Origin: Psychromonas sp. 14N.309.X.WAT.B.A12
GTDB taxonomy: Bacteria > Pseudomonadota > Gammaproteobacteria > Enterobacterales > Psychromonadaceae
NCBI RefSeq assembly: GCF_030397575.1
Contig: NZ_JAPNXS010000006.1
Location: forward strand, 204,941-268,940
DNA length: 64,000 bases
Direction of reading: 5' to 3'
Part shown: positions 46,332-55,794 of the stretch, piece after piece
Numbering within the stretch: the stretch's first letter is position 1
How the letters are laid out: each line of letters begins with the position of its first letter
The notes under the pieces: generated by a model
Database searches by the model: none
What the model was told of the DNA's origin: nothing
Seen by the model: the letters and a program-made list of their open reading frames with translations, nothing else
Made by a program: the position numbers and the translations under genes

Positions 46332-46946
46332 ATGCTCACTACTTACTTTACCGGCCTCACTTTGATGGCAACTTTAATTATGCCAATAGGTATGCAAAAT
46401 GCGTTTGTCCTTAATCAGGGGATTCGTCGCCAATACCACTTATTTGTGGCAGGGTTTTGCTCTATAGCCGATGCCGTATTTATGTCCGTTGGTGTTTGGG
46501 GCGGAGCAAAAGTATTCAATACTAACCCTTGGTTACTCACGGGTATTGGTATTCTAGGTGCTGTGTTCATGTATTATTATGGTTTCCTCTCTTTTAAAAG
46601 TGCCGCTAAAGGTGGAAACAACCTTAATGGTGAACATAAAAACCGTAATTTTAAAGCGATTCTGTTAGCTTGTTGCGCTTTTACTATTCTTAATCCGCAT
46701 GTGTATATTGATACTGTGGTTATCTTAGGTGGTTTTGCTGCTAACTTAACGGTAGAGCAACGCCCTTGGTTTGTATTAGGCGGCGTAAGTGCTTCATTCA
46801 TTTGGTTCTTTGGTCTGTCTTTATTAGGTCAAAAGCTAGCTCCTATTCTTTCTAAACCGAGAAGTCAGCAAATAATCGACTTTGTAATAGCTTGTATGAT
46901 GTGGGTATTAGCGACTTATTTGCTATATTATGTATTAACGAATTAA
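46332..46946 (+). CDS. argO: LysE-type arginine/lysine exporter ArgO
   Basis: A 204-residue LysE/ArgO-type exporter of basic amino acids with about six membrane helices. Family marks are MPIGMQNAFVLNQGIRRQ near residue 20 and the NPHVYIDTVVILGG segment near 120. It is divergent from argP and 122 bases away. The next gene follows by 24 bases but is unrelated. Confidence 0.92.
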   Translation: MLTTYFTGLTLMATLIMPIGMQNAFVLNQGIRRQYHLFVAGFCSIADAVFMSVGVWGGAKVFNTNPWLLTGIGILGAVFMYYYGFLSFKSAAKGGNNLNGEHKNRNFKAILLACCAFTILNPHVYIDTVVILGGFAANLTVEQRPWFVLGGVSASFIWFFGLSLLGQKLAPILSKPRSQQIIDFVIACMMWVLATYLLYYVLTN

Positions 46947-46969
46947 TACATAATAAGAATGCGTAATAC

Positions 46970-47692
46970 ATGGTTATACAGAAAAACACTCCCCACCTAA
47001 GGCTAAAAGAGCGCATCTTTGAAGTGGATTTATTACGTGGAAGTGCCATTATATTGATGGTCATCTTCCACTTTTGTTATAACCTAGCTGTGTTTGACTG
47101 GTGGGATATTAATACAAGTACACAACTTGAATGGCGTATCTTTAGAAGAGTTATTGTCAGCGGTTTTTTACTTGCCGTAGGTATGAGCAGTTACCTCGTC
47201 TATTCGCAGCAAATCCGATGGCTCAAATTAACTAAATCGACAATGAAACTAGTGTTTGTAGCTTGGTTAATCACTGTCGGCAGCGTATTCATGTACCCTA
47301 ATGCTTGGGTCTACTTCGGTATTATCCACTTTATTGCAGTGGCTCTCCCTATTGCAGCTATATTTTCACGCTTTCCAAACATTGCGCTTATTTTAGGCGT
47401 GAGCTGCTTAATTACCTACCAACTAGGCTGGATTAGTATGAAGCCAATATGGGAGTGGTCAGTTCACAATCTACATATCCCAACGAAAACTATCGACCTA
47501 GTAAGCTTTGTCCCGTGGATTGCATCGGTATTAATTGGCATATATTTAATGCATAAGTCATTATTTAACCTAAAAATACAAAACAATAATATTACCAATA
47601 GCTTAGCGAGATTAGGTCAACACTCATTGGCCATTTATATACTACATCAACCTATTATGTACGGGATAATGCTAGTCATCAGTAAAGCATAA
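46970..47692 (+). CDS. DUF1624 (HGSNAT-like) membrane protein
   Basis: A 240-residue membrane protein of the heparan-alpha-glucosaminide N-acetyltransferase-like DUF1624 family. About seven hydrophobic helices follow the N-terminal EVDLLRGSAIILMVIFHFCYNL, the family hallmark with an early Arg and His. The C-terminal GQHSLAIYILHQP block is also typical. Bacterial members may acylate or transfer small groups at the membrane. It follows argO by 24 bases and may share its transcript; no functional link is known. Confidence 0.85.
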   Translation: MVIQKNTPHLRLKERIFEVDLLRGSAIILMVIFHFCYNLAVFDWWDINTSTQLEWRIFRRVIVSGFLLAVGMSSYLVYSQQIRWLKLTKSTMKLVFVAWLITVGSVFMYPNAWVYFGIIHFIAVALPIAAIFSRFPNIALILGVSCLITYQLGWISMKPIWEWSVHNLHIPTKTIDLVSFVPWIASVLIGIYLMHKSLFNLKIQNNNITNSLARLGQHSLAIYILHQPIMYGIMLVISKA

Positions 47693-47827
47693 ATAAAAAA
47701 CTCATCTATTATTATCGCGAGTCCCCCACTTTGGTCAGCTTCAAGGCATCTTCAAACGGGCACTCATCCACTATTTATTATATTATGTTGCTACTTACTT
47801 AAATGTACCGTTATTAGGAAACTTATT

Positions 47828-49075
47828 TTGCATACGCTTGCACAGTTAAAATCTGGGAAATTACTTGGAATTAAACGTTTACAGTTAGTTGAATCGTTAA
47901 CAGAGTTTCCAATGGAAATTTTAACTTTAGCCGATACCTTAGAAATATTAGACCTATCAAACAACCTGCTCAGTAGTTTGCCAAAAGAGATAGCGCAGCT
48001 TACTCATTTAAAGATTATTTTTGCCTCTAATAACCGTTTTACTGAATTGCCTGACGTATTAGGTACTTGTCCTAATTTAGAAATGGTTGGCTTTAAATCA
48101 AATCAAATTGTTACGGTTACCGGCGAATCATTACCGCAACAATTACGTTGGTTGATTTTAACTGATAACCAAATAACCCAACTACCAGAAGCACTAGGTT
48201 ACCGGACTCGTTTACAAAAACTAGCTTTGGCCGGTAATCAACTTAAACGCTTGCCTAAAAGTACGGATCAACTATTAAATTTAGAGTTATTACGTATCTC
48301 TGCGAATCAATTATTGGCATTTCCGATCCAAGTGTTAAACCTGCCTAAACTAGCTTGGTTTGCCTTTGCTGGTAATCCATTCTGCTGTAACGAACAAAAA
48401 CAGCATGCAATTCCTATGATTGATGCCTCGCAATTTGAATTACAAGAAGTGCTTGGTCAAGGTGCCTCAGGCATTATTTATAAAGCCAAGTGGGCTGCAA
48501 CAGCTAACCAGGATAAAGCTTACCCTACGGAGATCGCTGTTAAAGTCTTTAAAGGCGAAGTAACGAGTGATGGTTATCCTCAAGATGAACTGGATGCTTG
48601 CCTAAGAGTGGGAGAACACCGTAATTTAGTCAAACCGATTGCTCAAGTTGCTCAACCAGAACAATTAGCCTTAGTAATGGAGCTGATTCCAGCATGCTTT
48701 AAAAACCTAGGTTTACCACCTAATTTTGATACTTGTACTCGCGATACCTTTGCAACCGGATTTGAGTTACCTATCTCAACCATCAAAAAATTAGTCGAGC
48801 AGATGCAAACCGTGTTTGAGCACTTACATGATAAGCAGGTTTGCCATGGTGATTTATATGCTCACAACACACTATTTGATACACAGGGCAATATTATTTT
48901 TGGAGACTTTGGTGCAGCCAGTACTTATCAAGGGTTGTTACCTATTATTCAAAGCACTATTAAAGAGATAGAAGAACGAGCGTTAATTCACTTTATTGAC
49001 GATCTATTAAGTGTTTGCCGTGCTGAAGATAAAGAAGACCATGAATATCTAGCGCTAAAAGTATTAACCCAATAA
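47828..49075 (+). CDS. LRR protein fused to a serine/threonine protein kinase
   Basis: A 415-residue fusion. Residues 15-190 hold about six leucine-rich repeats (pattern LEILDLSNNLLSSLP, LRWLILTDNQITQLP, LQKLALAGNQLKRLP), and residues 205-415 are a eukaryotic-like protein kinase. Kinase parts are LGQGASGIIYKA (P-loop), IAVKVF (Lys), CHGDLYAHNTLFD with HGDL in place of HRD, and GDFGAAS (DFG). The TTG at 47828 has AGGA eight bases upstream and is the only sensible start. It follows the DUF1624 gene by 135 bases. Similar LRR-kinases exist in Vibrio and Shewanella; the role is unknown. Confidence 0.87.
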   Translation: MHTLAQLKSGKLLGIKRLQLVESLTEFPMEILTLADTLEILDLSNNLLSSLPKEIAQLTHLKIIFASNNRFTELPDVLGTCPNLEMVGFKSNQIVTVTGESLPQQLRWLILTDNQITQLPEALGYRTRLQKLALAGNQLKRLPKSTDQLLNLELLRISANQLLAFPIQVLNLPKLAWFAFAGNPFCCNEQKQHAIPMIDASQFELQEVLGQGASGIIYKAKWAATANQDKAYPTEIAVKVFKGEVTSDGYPQDELDACLRVGEHRNLVKPIAQVAQPEQLALVMELIPACFKNLGLPPNFDTCTRDTFATGFELPISTIKKLVEQMQTVFEHLHDKQVCHGDLYAHNTLFDTQGNIIFGDFGAASTYQGLLPIIQSTIKEIEERALIHFIDDLLSVCRAEDKEDHEYLALKVLTQ

Positions 49076-49092
49076 GGCTTAATGGACAGTAA

Positions 49093-49123
49093 CTGAGTAA
49101 CTTAAAGACTTTAAGTTACTCAG
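49093..49123. terminator. Bidirectional terminator hairpin
   Basis: A perfect 14-bp stem (CTGAGTAACTTAAA and its complement) with a three-base loop lies between the convergent LRR-kinase and M14 carboxypeptidase genes. Confidence 0.7.
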
Positions 49124-49140
49124 GCATCTAAAATAGTAGA

Positions 49141-50268
49141 TTAACGCAAGTCATCCACTACAGCTAACATTGCTACTAATGATGCCTCCCCAAGTTTGAC
49201 AGAGCGCTCTGGAGACCACCCCATAGTAGGATCTGGCACGTTATCGTTATCCTTAAACGGCATTTCTAATGTGTTGGCTAAACAATCAAATTGCTCTGCG
49301 ACCCAGTTTGTTGCTACTGTCATATTCGCTTCACCTGGTGCATCAACGTCATAACCAAACTCAGATTGAAAATCTGCACTCGCTAACTTAAATACTTCAG
49401 AGAATTTATCACGTAGCTGAGCAAGTCGATCACTGTAACTTGGCGTCCCCTGTGAACCCGCAAGAAACACAAATGGTAAAGCCTCATCGCCGTGCACATC
49501 ATAAAAGAGATCAACCCCTGTTTCTTTCATTTTATTAATAACATGAAAGACTTCTGGGCTTTTTTCTAGACTTGGGTTTAACCATTCTCGGTTTAAGTTA
49601 ATGCCAGCTGCATTAGTACGTAAATGCCCACGTACGCTTCCATCTGGATTCATATTAGGCACGATGTAGAAATTCGCTTTATCCAACAATAATTTAGCCG
49701 TTGCATTATCACTGTCTAATAAACTGTGTAGCAAACCGTCCACTAACCATTCCGCCATGGTTTCACCAGGATGTTGACGTGCAGTTATCCAAATATTACG
49801 CTTATTAGGATCATCATCCCCTACTTTAACCAATGTTAAATCACGCTTATCTAAGGTTTCTCCTAAATGAGCTAAACTAACTAGCGGGTGCATTTGCACT
49901 GCAGCTAATAAATCTTGATGGCGTTCGTAACTATAAGGTGCGAAATAAGCAATTTGTATATTTTCGCAATCCATATTAACCACAATGCTTAATTTACCAT
50001 CTTTATAGAAAGTTGGTAAACGGAACCAGTGTTGACGATCATAAGAAGCGACGGCTTGGTAATTTTCCCAGCCTTCTAAATAAGAAGCCTCACCAGCATT
50101 AACAATATTCAATACATATTGTTCGCCTACTTCTCCTTCTACACGAAAGTTAAACCATTGAAAAAACTCGTTACCGACATCTGGGCGAATAGCGAGTTGA
50201 ACATCTTTTTTATCTTCCAAATTAATGACTTCGATGTTCCCTGAATCGAAATTAGCGGTAATTCGCAT
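49141..50268 (-). CDS. M14-family zinc carboxypeptidase, cytosolic CCP type
   Basis: A 375-residue cytosolic-type carboxypeptidase. The N-terminal beta-rich domain (about 1-115) is followed by the peptidase with zinc ligands in RQHPGETMAEW (about 165) and YDVHGDE, the substrate-binding NPDG, NLNREW, and the catalytic Glu in TLEMPF (about 335). Bacterial members are close in form to eukaryotic AGBL/CCP deglutamylases, but their targets are unknown. AAAGGA lies before the ATG. It is divergent from the second alginate lyase. Confidence 0.88.
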   Translation of the reverse strand: MRITANFDSGNIEVINLEDKKDVQLAIRPDVGNEFFQWFNFRVEGEVGEQYVLNIVNAGEASYLEGWENYQAVASYDRQHWFRLPTFYKDGKLSIVVNMDCENIQIAYFAPYSYERHQDLLAAVQMHPLVSLAHLGETLDKRDLTLVKVGDDDPNKRNIWITARQHPGETMAEWLVDGLLHSLLDSDNATAKLLLDKANFYIVPNMNPDGSVRGHLRTNAAGINLNREWLNPSLEKSPEVFHVINKMKETGVDLFYDVHGDEALPFVFLAGSQGTPSYSDRLAQLRDKFSEVFKLASADFQSEFGYDVDAPGEANMTVATNWVAEQFDCLANTLEMPFKDNDNVPDPTMGWSPERSVKLGEASLVAMLAVVDDLR

Positions 50269-50485
50269 AACCTTTCCTTTATGAATATCTTAAAGAGTTT
50301 TGAGCATAACTGATTACACCATAACAACAAGTCTTTAAGATAATGCGCTAGGTCATAAACAATTAAAAAAGATAAATATGATAACCAAAATTTGCGCTCA
50401 CGCTCATCACTGGCTGACTTGATATGCTAATTTAAATTAATACTACAATATGACTAGATTATTAAAATGAATAAGGCAATTAACG

Positions 50486-51346
50486 ATGCAACATAACCAA
50501 TTTATTATTCCAGTATTACTCGCATTTACTTCTTTCGCTCAGGCTAACGTAACGTTCTCAAACCCTGATGGTAGCTTAGGCGAACCGGTTAACTATTCGC
50601 AGTTTCAGTCCGTTTTGAAAGCCTCTGAATTACAGATTTCAGACCCTGAAGGTAAAAAAGGTAACAAGGAATATTTTGCATTAGATGGTGACTTCAGTGG
50701 CATTGTGAATCCTTACTTTTATGTTGATAAAAACAGTGAAGCCTTAGTGTTTAAGATGAAGCAAACACACCTACGTAATGAAGTGCGCGTTCATAACAAC
50801 TTTCGTACCGACTTACCTAATAAACATTACACACTCAGTGCAGAAGTAGAGATTATTGATCCAATGGGTTCGATGAAAGATTCTGATTCTAAACAGAATG
50901 AGATCACCTTCTTACAGGTACACAACAAAGGTTTAGATAACCAAGGCACACATAATGTGCCACATCCATTATTGCGTGTTGTTTGGAAAGAGAATAACAA
51001 CGGCGTAAAAGGTCACTTTTGGGGTATTGTGAAAAATAATGCAGTTATTTGTAAAGGGACTTTTGGTAAAAAGAATAAAGATAAAGAGATGTGTAAGGCA
51101 GATGTTGCTTATAAGAAATATGACTTAGGCAAAGCACCAATTGGTAAAGCAACAGCATTTGATATCACGGTAGGAAATAAAAAACTGCTGATTGACGTCG
51201 ATGGTGAACGTCTTGTAGAGCATGATATCGATTACTGGCGCCATCTACTAAGCTACTTTAAAGCAGGTGTTTATAATCAATTTACCAATGGTATGAGTGA
51301 AGCACACTTCTACAAATTACAATACAAAGCGATTGAAACTGAGTAA
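50486..51346 (+). CDS. Alginate lyase, polysaccharide lyase family 7
   Basis: A 286-residue secreted PL7 lyase (alginate_lyase2 type). A signal peptide covers about 1-20 (cleavage after AQA). The three signature blocks are LRNEVRV (about 96), FLQVHN (about 150, the QVH form) and SYFKAGVYNQ (about 258). It has no lipobox, unlike the lyase at 14172. QVH-type PL7 enzymes tend to favour mannuronate-rich blocks, so the two lyases are likely complementary. There is no adjacent transporter or other alginate gene. Confidence 0.92.
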   Translation: MQHNQFIIPVLLAFTSFAQANVTFSNPDGSLGEPVNYSQFQSVLKASELQISDPEGKKGNKEYFALDGDFSGIVNPYFYVDKNSEALVFKMKQTHLRNEVRVHNNFRTDLPNKHYTLSAEVEIIDPMGSMKDSDSKQNEITFLQVHNKGLDNQGTHNVPHPLLRVVWKENNNGVKGHFWGIVKNNAVICKGTFGKKNKDKEMCKADVAYKKYDLGKAPIGKATAFDITVGNKKLLIDVDGERLVEHDIDYWRHLLSYFKAGVYNQFTNGMSEAHFYKLQYKAIETE

Positions 51347-51436
51347 ATCAATAACGAGTATTAACCTTTGTGCGCCTTATAAGCAGGGTTAACACTTCAC
51401 TTCCGCTACAAAATAGAACCAATAAATGCTAATAGA

Positions 51437-52114
51437 CTAATCAATCTGTAAATACTTATGCATTTGTACCGATAAACGCCAATTACGCTCGATACACACT
51501 TTCATACATAAAGCCGTTGCCTTGGCTTTTTGTGAGATGGGCTGCAAGCTAATGGTTTTATCGGATACTGACTTTAGTTTTGCTAATAGTGCATCTAATT
51601 GTTCAATATCCTTTTCAGTACCCACTGGGTGCTTAATTTCATTGGCGCGTTGCAAGGCCTCTTTTAACACCTCTTTTTTACCGCGCATATTTACTTTAGG
51701 CGATAACGTCACCCAAGTTTGTTGATCCACTAATACCGGGTAAGTTCCACTTGTTTCAATTTGAATCGTAAAACCAAACTCATGCAACACTTGAGTAAGC
51801 TCTCGTAGGTCATACATACAAGGCTCACCGCCAGTGATCACGATTAAATTAGCGGTATAACCTAAACGTTTTATTTCATCAACAATCTCTTTAGCAGAAC
51901 AGTCAGCCCAACGGTCAGACTCATTACTTTTATCCGTAACAATAACTAAATCAGACTTTTTATCCGGATCAATTTCCCAAGTATGCTTAGTATCACACCA
52001 TGCACAGCCAACATCACAACCTTGTAAACGAATAAAAATAGCAGGCACCCCAGTATAAAAACCTTCGCCTTGAATAGTTTGAAATAATTCATTTACTTTA
52101 TAGTTTTGACTCAT
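51437..52114 (-). CDS. queE: 7-carboxy-7-deazaguanine synthase QueE
   Basis: QueE is the radical SAM enzyme that forms 7-carboxy-7-deazaguanine in queuosine synthesis. The 225-residue protein has the FeS-binding LQGCDVGCAWCDTKHTW (Cys near 33, 37 and 40) and VITGGEPCMYDLR near 95. It is divergent from queC and only 86 bases away. Confidence 0.94.
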   Translation of the reverse strand: MSQNYKVNELFQTIQGEGFYTGVPAIFIRLQGCDVGCAWCDTKHTWEIDPDKKSDLVIVTDKSNESDRWADCSAKEIVDEIKRLGYTANLIVITGGEPCMYDLRELTQVLHEFGFTIQIETSGTYPVLVDQQTWVTLSPKVNMRGKKEVLKEALQRANEIKHPVGTEKDIEQLDALLAKLKSVSDKTISLQPISQKAKATALCMKVCIERNWRLSVQMHKYLQID

Positions 52115-52200
52115 TGACGTAACATGCCTTCTTTTGAATATACTTGCTCACTTTTTATTTGGGCTGTTTATAAGTGAATACAATAGGAAACACAAGCGTT

Positions 52201-52863
52201 ATGAGCAAAAAGGTCGTGGTTATTTATTCTGGTGGTATGGACTCTTATACTGTTTTACATAAAGCCATTGAAGAAGGGTTAACCCCTTTTGCGCTTACTT
52301 TTGATTATGGTCAGCGCCATGTAAAAGAGATTCAAATGGCCAGTGAGGTTTGTGAATCACTTAATATCAACCATAAAATTATCGACATCACTGCAATTAA
52401 CCAATTAATTGGCGGGTCTTCTCTCACAGATAGCTCTATTGAGGTCGCAACGGGTGATTATGACAATAACAACATGGTGAATACCGTGGTGCCTAACCGC
52501 AATATGATCTTACTTTCTTTAGCAGTGGGTTACGCAGTTTCTATTGGTGCTGAAAAAGTATATTACGGAGCACATTCAGGTGACCATGAAATCTACCCTG
52601 ATTGCCGCCCTATCTTTGTTGAAAAAATGAATGAAGTAGCAGCAGTAGCTAATTACGAAAAAACAGAAATTCACTCACCTTACTTGAAGAGCGATAAAGT
52701 AGGCATCTTAAAAGATGGACTCAGAATGGGCCTAGATTACAGCAAAACATGGACCTGTTATAACGGTCGTGAAAAAGCCTGTGGCGAATGTGGTAGCTGT
52801 AAAGAACGTTTAGAAGCCTTCGCTAAGAATGGCTTAAGCGACCCAATTAGCTACGAAGCTTAA
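52201..52863 (+). CDS. queC: 7-cyano-7-deazaguanine synthase QueC
   Basis: QueC converts carboxy-deazaguanine to preQ0 with ATP and ammonia. The 220-residue protein starts with [15 protein letters not shown], where SGGMDS is the PP-loop, and carries the zinc-binding cluster [10 protein letters not shown] near the C-terminus. I chose ATG 52201; an upstream in-frame GTG at 52174 gives nine extra, unusual residues. It is divergent from queE. QueD and QueF are not in the window. Confidence 0.93.
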   Translation: MSKKVVVIYSGGMDSYTVLHKAIEEGLTPFALTFDYGQRHVKEIQMASEVCESLNINHKIIDITAINQLIGGSSLTDSSIEVATGDYDNNNMVNTVVPNRNMILLSLAVGYAVSIGAEKVYYGAHSGDHEIYPDCRPIFVEKMNEVAAVANYEKTEIHSPYLKSDKVGILKDGLRMGLDYSKTWTCYNGREKACGECGSCKERLEAFAKNGLSDPISYEA

Positions 52864-52891
52864 GTATAAAGGTTTAATACTAAGGAATAAT

Positions 52892-53545
52892 ATGGCTAAT
52901 ATTAATATCGACTTTACCCAAAAGGTAGTCATCAATACGCAACAACAAGATTGGATAAAAAGTCCAATGGCGGGCGTATTGCGTAAACCATTAGCCAGAT
53001 CCGAAGATGAAGTGCACATAACTAGTATTGTAGAATATGCCCCGCAGTCATACTTTAGTGAGCCCCCTCATCCACAAGGTGAAGAAATTTTTGTATTAGA
53101 AGGTGTATTTTCTGACCAAGATGGCGATTATCCAGCAGGTACTTACCTACGTAACCCTCCAAACAGTCGCCATAAACCTTTCAGTGAACCGGGTTGTTTA
53201 ATTTTTGTAAAACTCAATCAATTTGATGATACTGACTGCCAAACTATACGTATCAATACGCAACAAGCTCCTTGGTTACAGGGTATCGGTAATTTACAAG
53301 TGATGCCTTTGCATGACTTTGAAGGGCAACATACTGCACTGGTGAAATGGCCAGCAGGAGAACATTTTAAACCACATAAACATTTTGGAGGGGAGGAGAT
53401 CTTAGTCATTTCAGGAACTTTCCAAGATGAGTTTGGTCTTTACCCAAGACATACTTGGATTCGCAGCCCACACATGAGTGAACACAATCCGTTTGTTGAA
53501 GAAGAAACAATCATTTTGGTTAAGACAGGTCACCTACCGATATAG
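52892..53545 (+). CDS. Tandem ChrR-type cupin domain protein
   Basis: A 217-residue protein made of two ChrR-like cupin modules (about 10-105 and 120-215). Each has the pattern HPQGEEIFVLEGVFSD / HFGGEEILVISGTFQDE and ends in a short strand block, matching the cupin metal site of ChrR anti-sigma factors. There is no N-terminal zinc anti-sigma domain, so it is not a full ChrR. It starts 28 bases after queC; the two may be cotranscribed by chance. The role could be metal binding or a small-molecule dioxygenase. Confidence 0.8.
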   Translation: MANINIDFTQKVVINTQQQDWIKSPMAGVLRKPLARSEDEVHITSIVEYAPQSYFSEPPHPQGEEIFVLEGVFSDQDGDYPAGTYLRNPPNSRHKPFSEPGCLIFVKLNQFDDTDCQTIRINTQQAPWLQGIGNLQVMPLHDFEGQHTALVKWPAGEHFKPHKHFGGEEILVISGTFQDEFGLYPRHTWIRSPHMSEHNPFVEEETIILVKTGHLPI

Positions 53546-53717
53546 CCCGCTTTATAGATAGAGGGTAACGGTTAATAAAACAAGCAGGATCAGCGCCAAT
53601 ATTCAACTATTTCAAGCTCTGCTATTCCAAATCAATGATTTTTTTTATAAAATGTGAAGTTACGCCTTTATTTGGCATGCTTTTTCCTATTCATACGTTT
53701 TAAATCAGAGAGCTGAA

Positions 53718-54422
53718 ATGTTACTAGATCCTTATTATATCCAGCAAGACAGCAACATCACCATCAGTGCAGAGCAAGCAAGCATTTTTGCCAAAAAAGA
53801 ATGCCAAGACTTTAACCCTATCCATGATCCTGACTCAAAAAGATTCTGTGTACCTGGCGATCTATTGTTTTCATTAGCATTAAAAGAATACGGTGTAAGC
53901 AAATCAATGAGCTTCACTTTCACCAACATGGTAGGTGACAATATTCCATTAACTTTCCCTGAAGCAACAAGCGACGATATTATTGTCACTAATGCGCAAG
54001 GCAAAAGCGTACTAGAAATCAGCAAGTCAGGTGAAATGACACGAGACCTAGACTTAATTGAATCGTTAATAAAAAACTACGTTGTATTTTCTGGTCAAAA
54101 CTTCCCAGCGCTATTAATGCCGTTAATGAAAAAACATCAAGTCATGTTTAACCCAGCTCGTCCATTAGTGATGTACAACAGCATGAGCTTTGAATTTGAT
54201 AGTCTTACCTTGACCAATCCCCTGCGCGTAGAATTAGCTGAAAGTAAGCTTGAAGTGGAATCAAAACGTGCTAACGAATTCTTACATTTTGATATTTATG
54301 ACGGTGATAAAATCATTGGGCGTGGTATTAAAACCGTAGTTGTTGGTGGTTTAAAACCTTATGACCATGATGCTATTACCGCCTTTGCTGATAATTACCT
54401 AGCAAATCGTAACGCATTTTAA
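53718..54422 (+). CDS. DUF3581 protein
   Basis: A 234-residue cytoplasmic protein of the gammaproteobacterial DUF3581 family. The N-terminal block QASIFAKKECQDFNPIHDPD followed by FCVPGDLLFSLAL is typical and resembles a MaoC/hotdog-like fold. Function unknown. AGAG lies before the ATG. A hairpin follows at 54447-54471. Confidence 0.87.
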   Translation: MLLDPYYIQQDSNITISAEQASIFAKKECQDFNPIHDPDSKRFCVPGDLLFSLALKEYGVSKSMSFTFTNMVGDNIPLTFPEATSDDIIVTNAQGKSVLEISKSGEMTRDLDLIESLIKNYVVFSGQNFPALLMPLMKKHQVMFNPARPLVMYNSMSFEFDSLTLTNPLRVELAESKLEVESKRANEFLHFDIYDGDKIIGRGIKTVVVGGLKPYDHDAITAFADNYLANRNAF

Positions 54423-54446
54423 TCTAGCGTTAATCCCCCTAAAATG

Positions 54447-54471
54447 GCACCAACATATTAATGATTGGTGC
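54447..54471. terminator. Terminator between DUF3581 and hydroxy-acid dehydrogenase
   Basis: GCACCAA, an 11-base loop and TTGGTGC followed by a T/A-rich stretch, between convergent genes. Confidence 0.6.
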
Positions 54472-54510
54472 TTATATTTATTATTCTGAACAGCTAAACC
54501 TCACAACACA

Positions 54511-55671
54511 TTAACGAAATCGCAAATTATCACTGGATAATTGGTCTATTGATGTTTTCCCCATCAACTTCATATCTCGCTCCAACTCTGCTCGCATCAA
54601 ACCTAATGCTCTTTCAACACCTGGTTGACCAGCAGCTGCCAATGGGTATAAATACATTCGCCCTATTCCTACTGCTTTTGCACCCAGTGACAAGGCTTTT
54701 AAAACATGGGTTCCACGCTGTATTCCACTATCAAAAATCACATCAATCTCATCGCCAACCTCTTCTACAATTTCAGCTAACTGATCAAAAGAACTGCGAG
54801 ATCCATCTAACTGTCGGCCGCCATGATTAGAGATGACAATACCTGTACAACCTATTTCGACAGCTTTTCTTGCATCCTCCTTACTCATGATCCCTTTCAA
54901 ACAAAATTGACCATCCCAAAATTTCACCATCTCAGCGACATCATCCCAATTCATTGACGGATCTAGCATAGTCGTAAAGTAGTCACCAATCGACGTAGCT
55001 CCGCTCCCCATATTCACATGTTGATCAAGTTGAGGCAGGCTAAAAGGCTCATGAGTTACATAATTAATTCCCCACATCGGCTTCAATACAAACTGCAACA
55101 TACCACTTAAATTCAGCCTAAATGGAATTGAAAAACCCGTTCTTAAATCACGCTCGCGGTTGCCTCCTGTGATGGAATCAACGGTTAGCATCATGACTTC
55201 TACCCCGGCTGATTTAGCACGCTCCATCATTGCTTTATTCAAAGCCCGGTCTTTATGAAAATAGAATTGATAAACTTGTGGTGTATTGGTCTGTTTAGCT
55301 ATTTCCTCCATGCTGACAGTGCCTAATGAAGACACGCCAAACATAGTCCCGTATTTCTCTGCAGCCGCTGCTACAGCTCTCTCACCTTGATGATGAAATA
55401 AACGTTGTAATGCCGTAGGTGAACAATATATTGGCATATCTAGTTTTTGCCCCATTACTGTTACTGATAAATCTACCTCTTTAACCCCTGTTAATACATT
55501 CGGTATTAAGTCACAGGTTTCAAAAGCACTGCTATTACGACGGTAAGTGGTTTCATCATCAGCCCCACCATCAATATAATTAAAAATAGGACTGGGCAAA
55601 CGCTTTTTTGCCAAGGTACGAAAATCTTGAAAGTTATGGCAGTCTTTTAATCTCATGAATAACAAGGTCAC
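54511..55671 (-). CDS. FMN-dependent alpha-hydroxy-acid dehydrogenase
   Basis: A 386-residue member of the lactate/glycolate dehydrogenase family, which oxidises 2-hydroxy acids with FMN. Landmarks: FNYIDGGADDETTYRRN near the start, YCSPTALQRLFHHQGE, VQ/SLGTVSMEEIA, the catalytic His-Arg pair in VISNHGGRQLDGS (about 285), and DSGIQRGTHVLKAL (about 315). The GTG at 55671 has AAGGA eight bases upstream, so I prefer it to the in-frame ATG at 55656. A divergent LysR regulator sits 123 bases away. L-lactate is the most likely substrate; mandelate or glycolate are alternatives. Confidence 0.88.
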   Translation of the reverse strand: MTLLFMRLKDCHNFQDFRTLAKKRLPSPIFNYIDGGADDETTYRRNSSAFETCDLIPNVLTGVKEVDLSVTVMGQKLDMPIYCSPTALQRLFHHQGERAVAAAAEKYGTMFGVSSLGTVSMEEIAKQTNTPQVYQFYFHKDRALNKAMMERAKSAGVEVMMLTVDSITGGNRERDLRTGFSIPFRLNLSGMLQFVLKPMWGINYVTHEPFSLPQLDQHVNMGSGATSIGDYFTTMLDPSMNWDDVAEMVKFWDGQFCLKGIMSKEDARKAVEIGCTGIVISNHGGRQLDGSRSSFDQLAEIVEEVGDEIDVIFDSGIQRGTHVLKALSLGAKAVGIGRMYLYPLAAAGQPGVERALGLMRAELERDMKLMGKTSIDQLSSDNLRFR

Positions 55672-55794
55672 AGCAGTATTCCTTCTTTATTGAGTATTTG
55701 TGAATCAGCACCTGTCATTCACTATAGTCCTGGTTTTATTTACGATAAATACAACATAAAATAATAAACTCTTTCCCAAAACGTCGTAATCACT

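Noticed and set aside
52115..52200. preQ1 riboswitch between queE and queC
   Set aside because: The 86-base spacer shows no recognisable preQ1 aptamer pattern and both genes are divergent across it.
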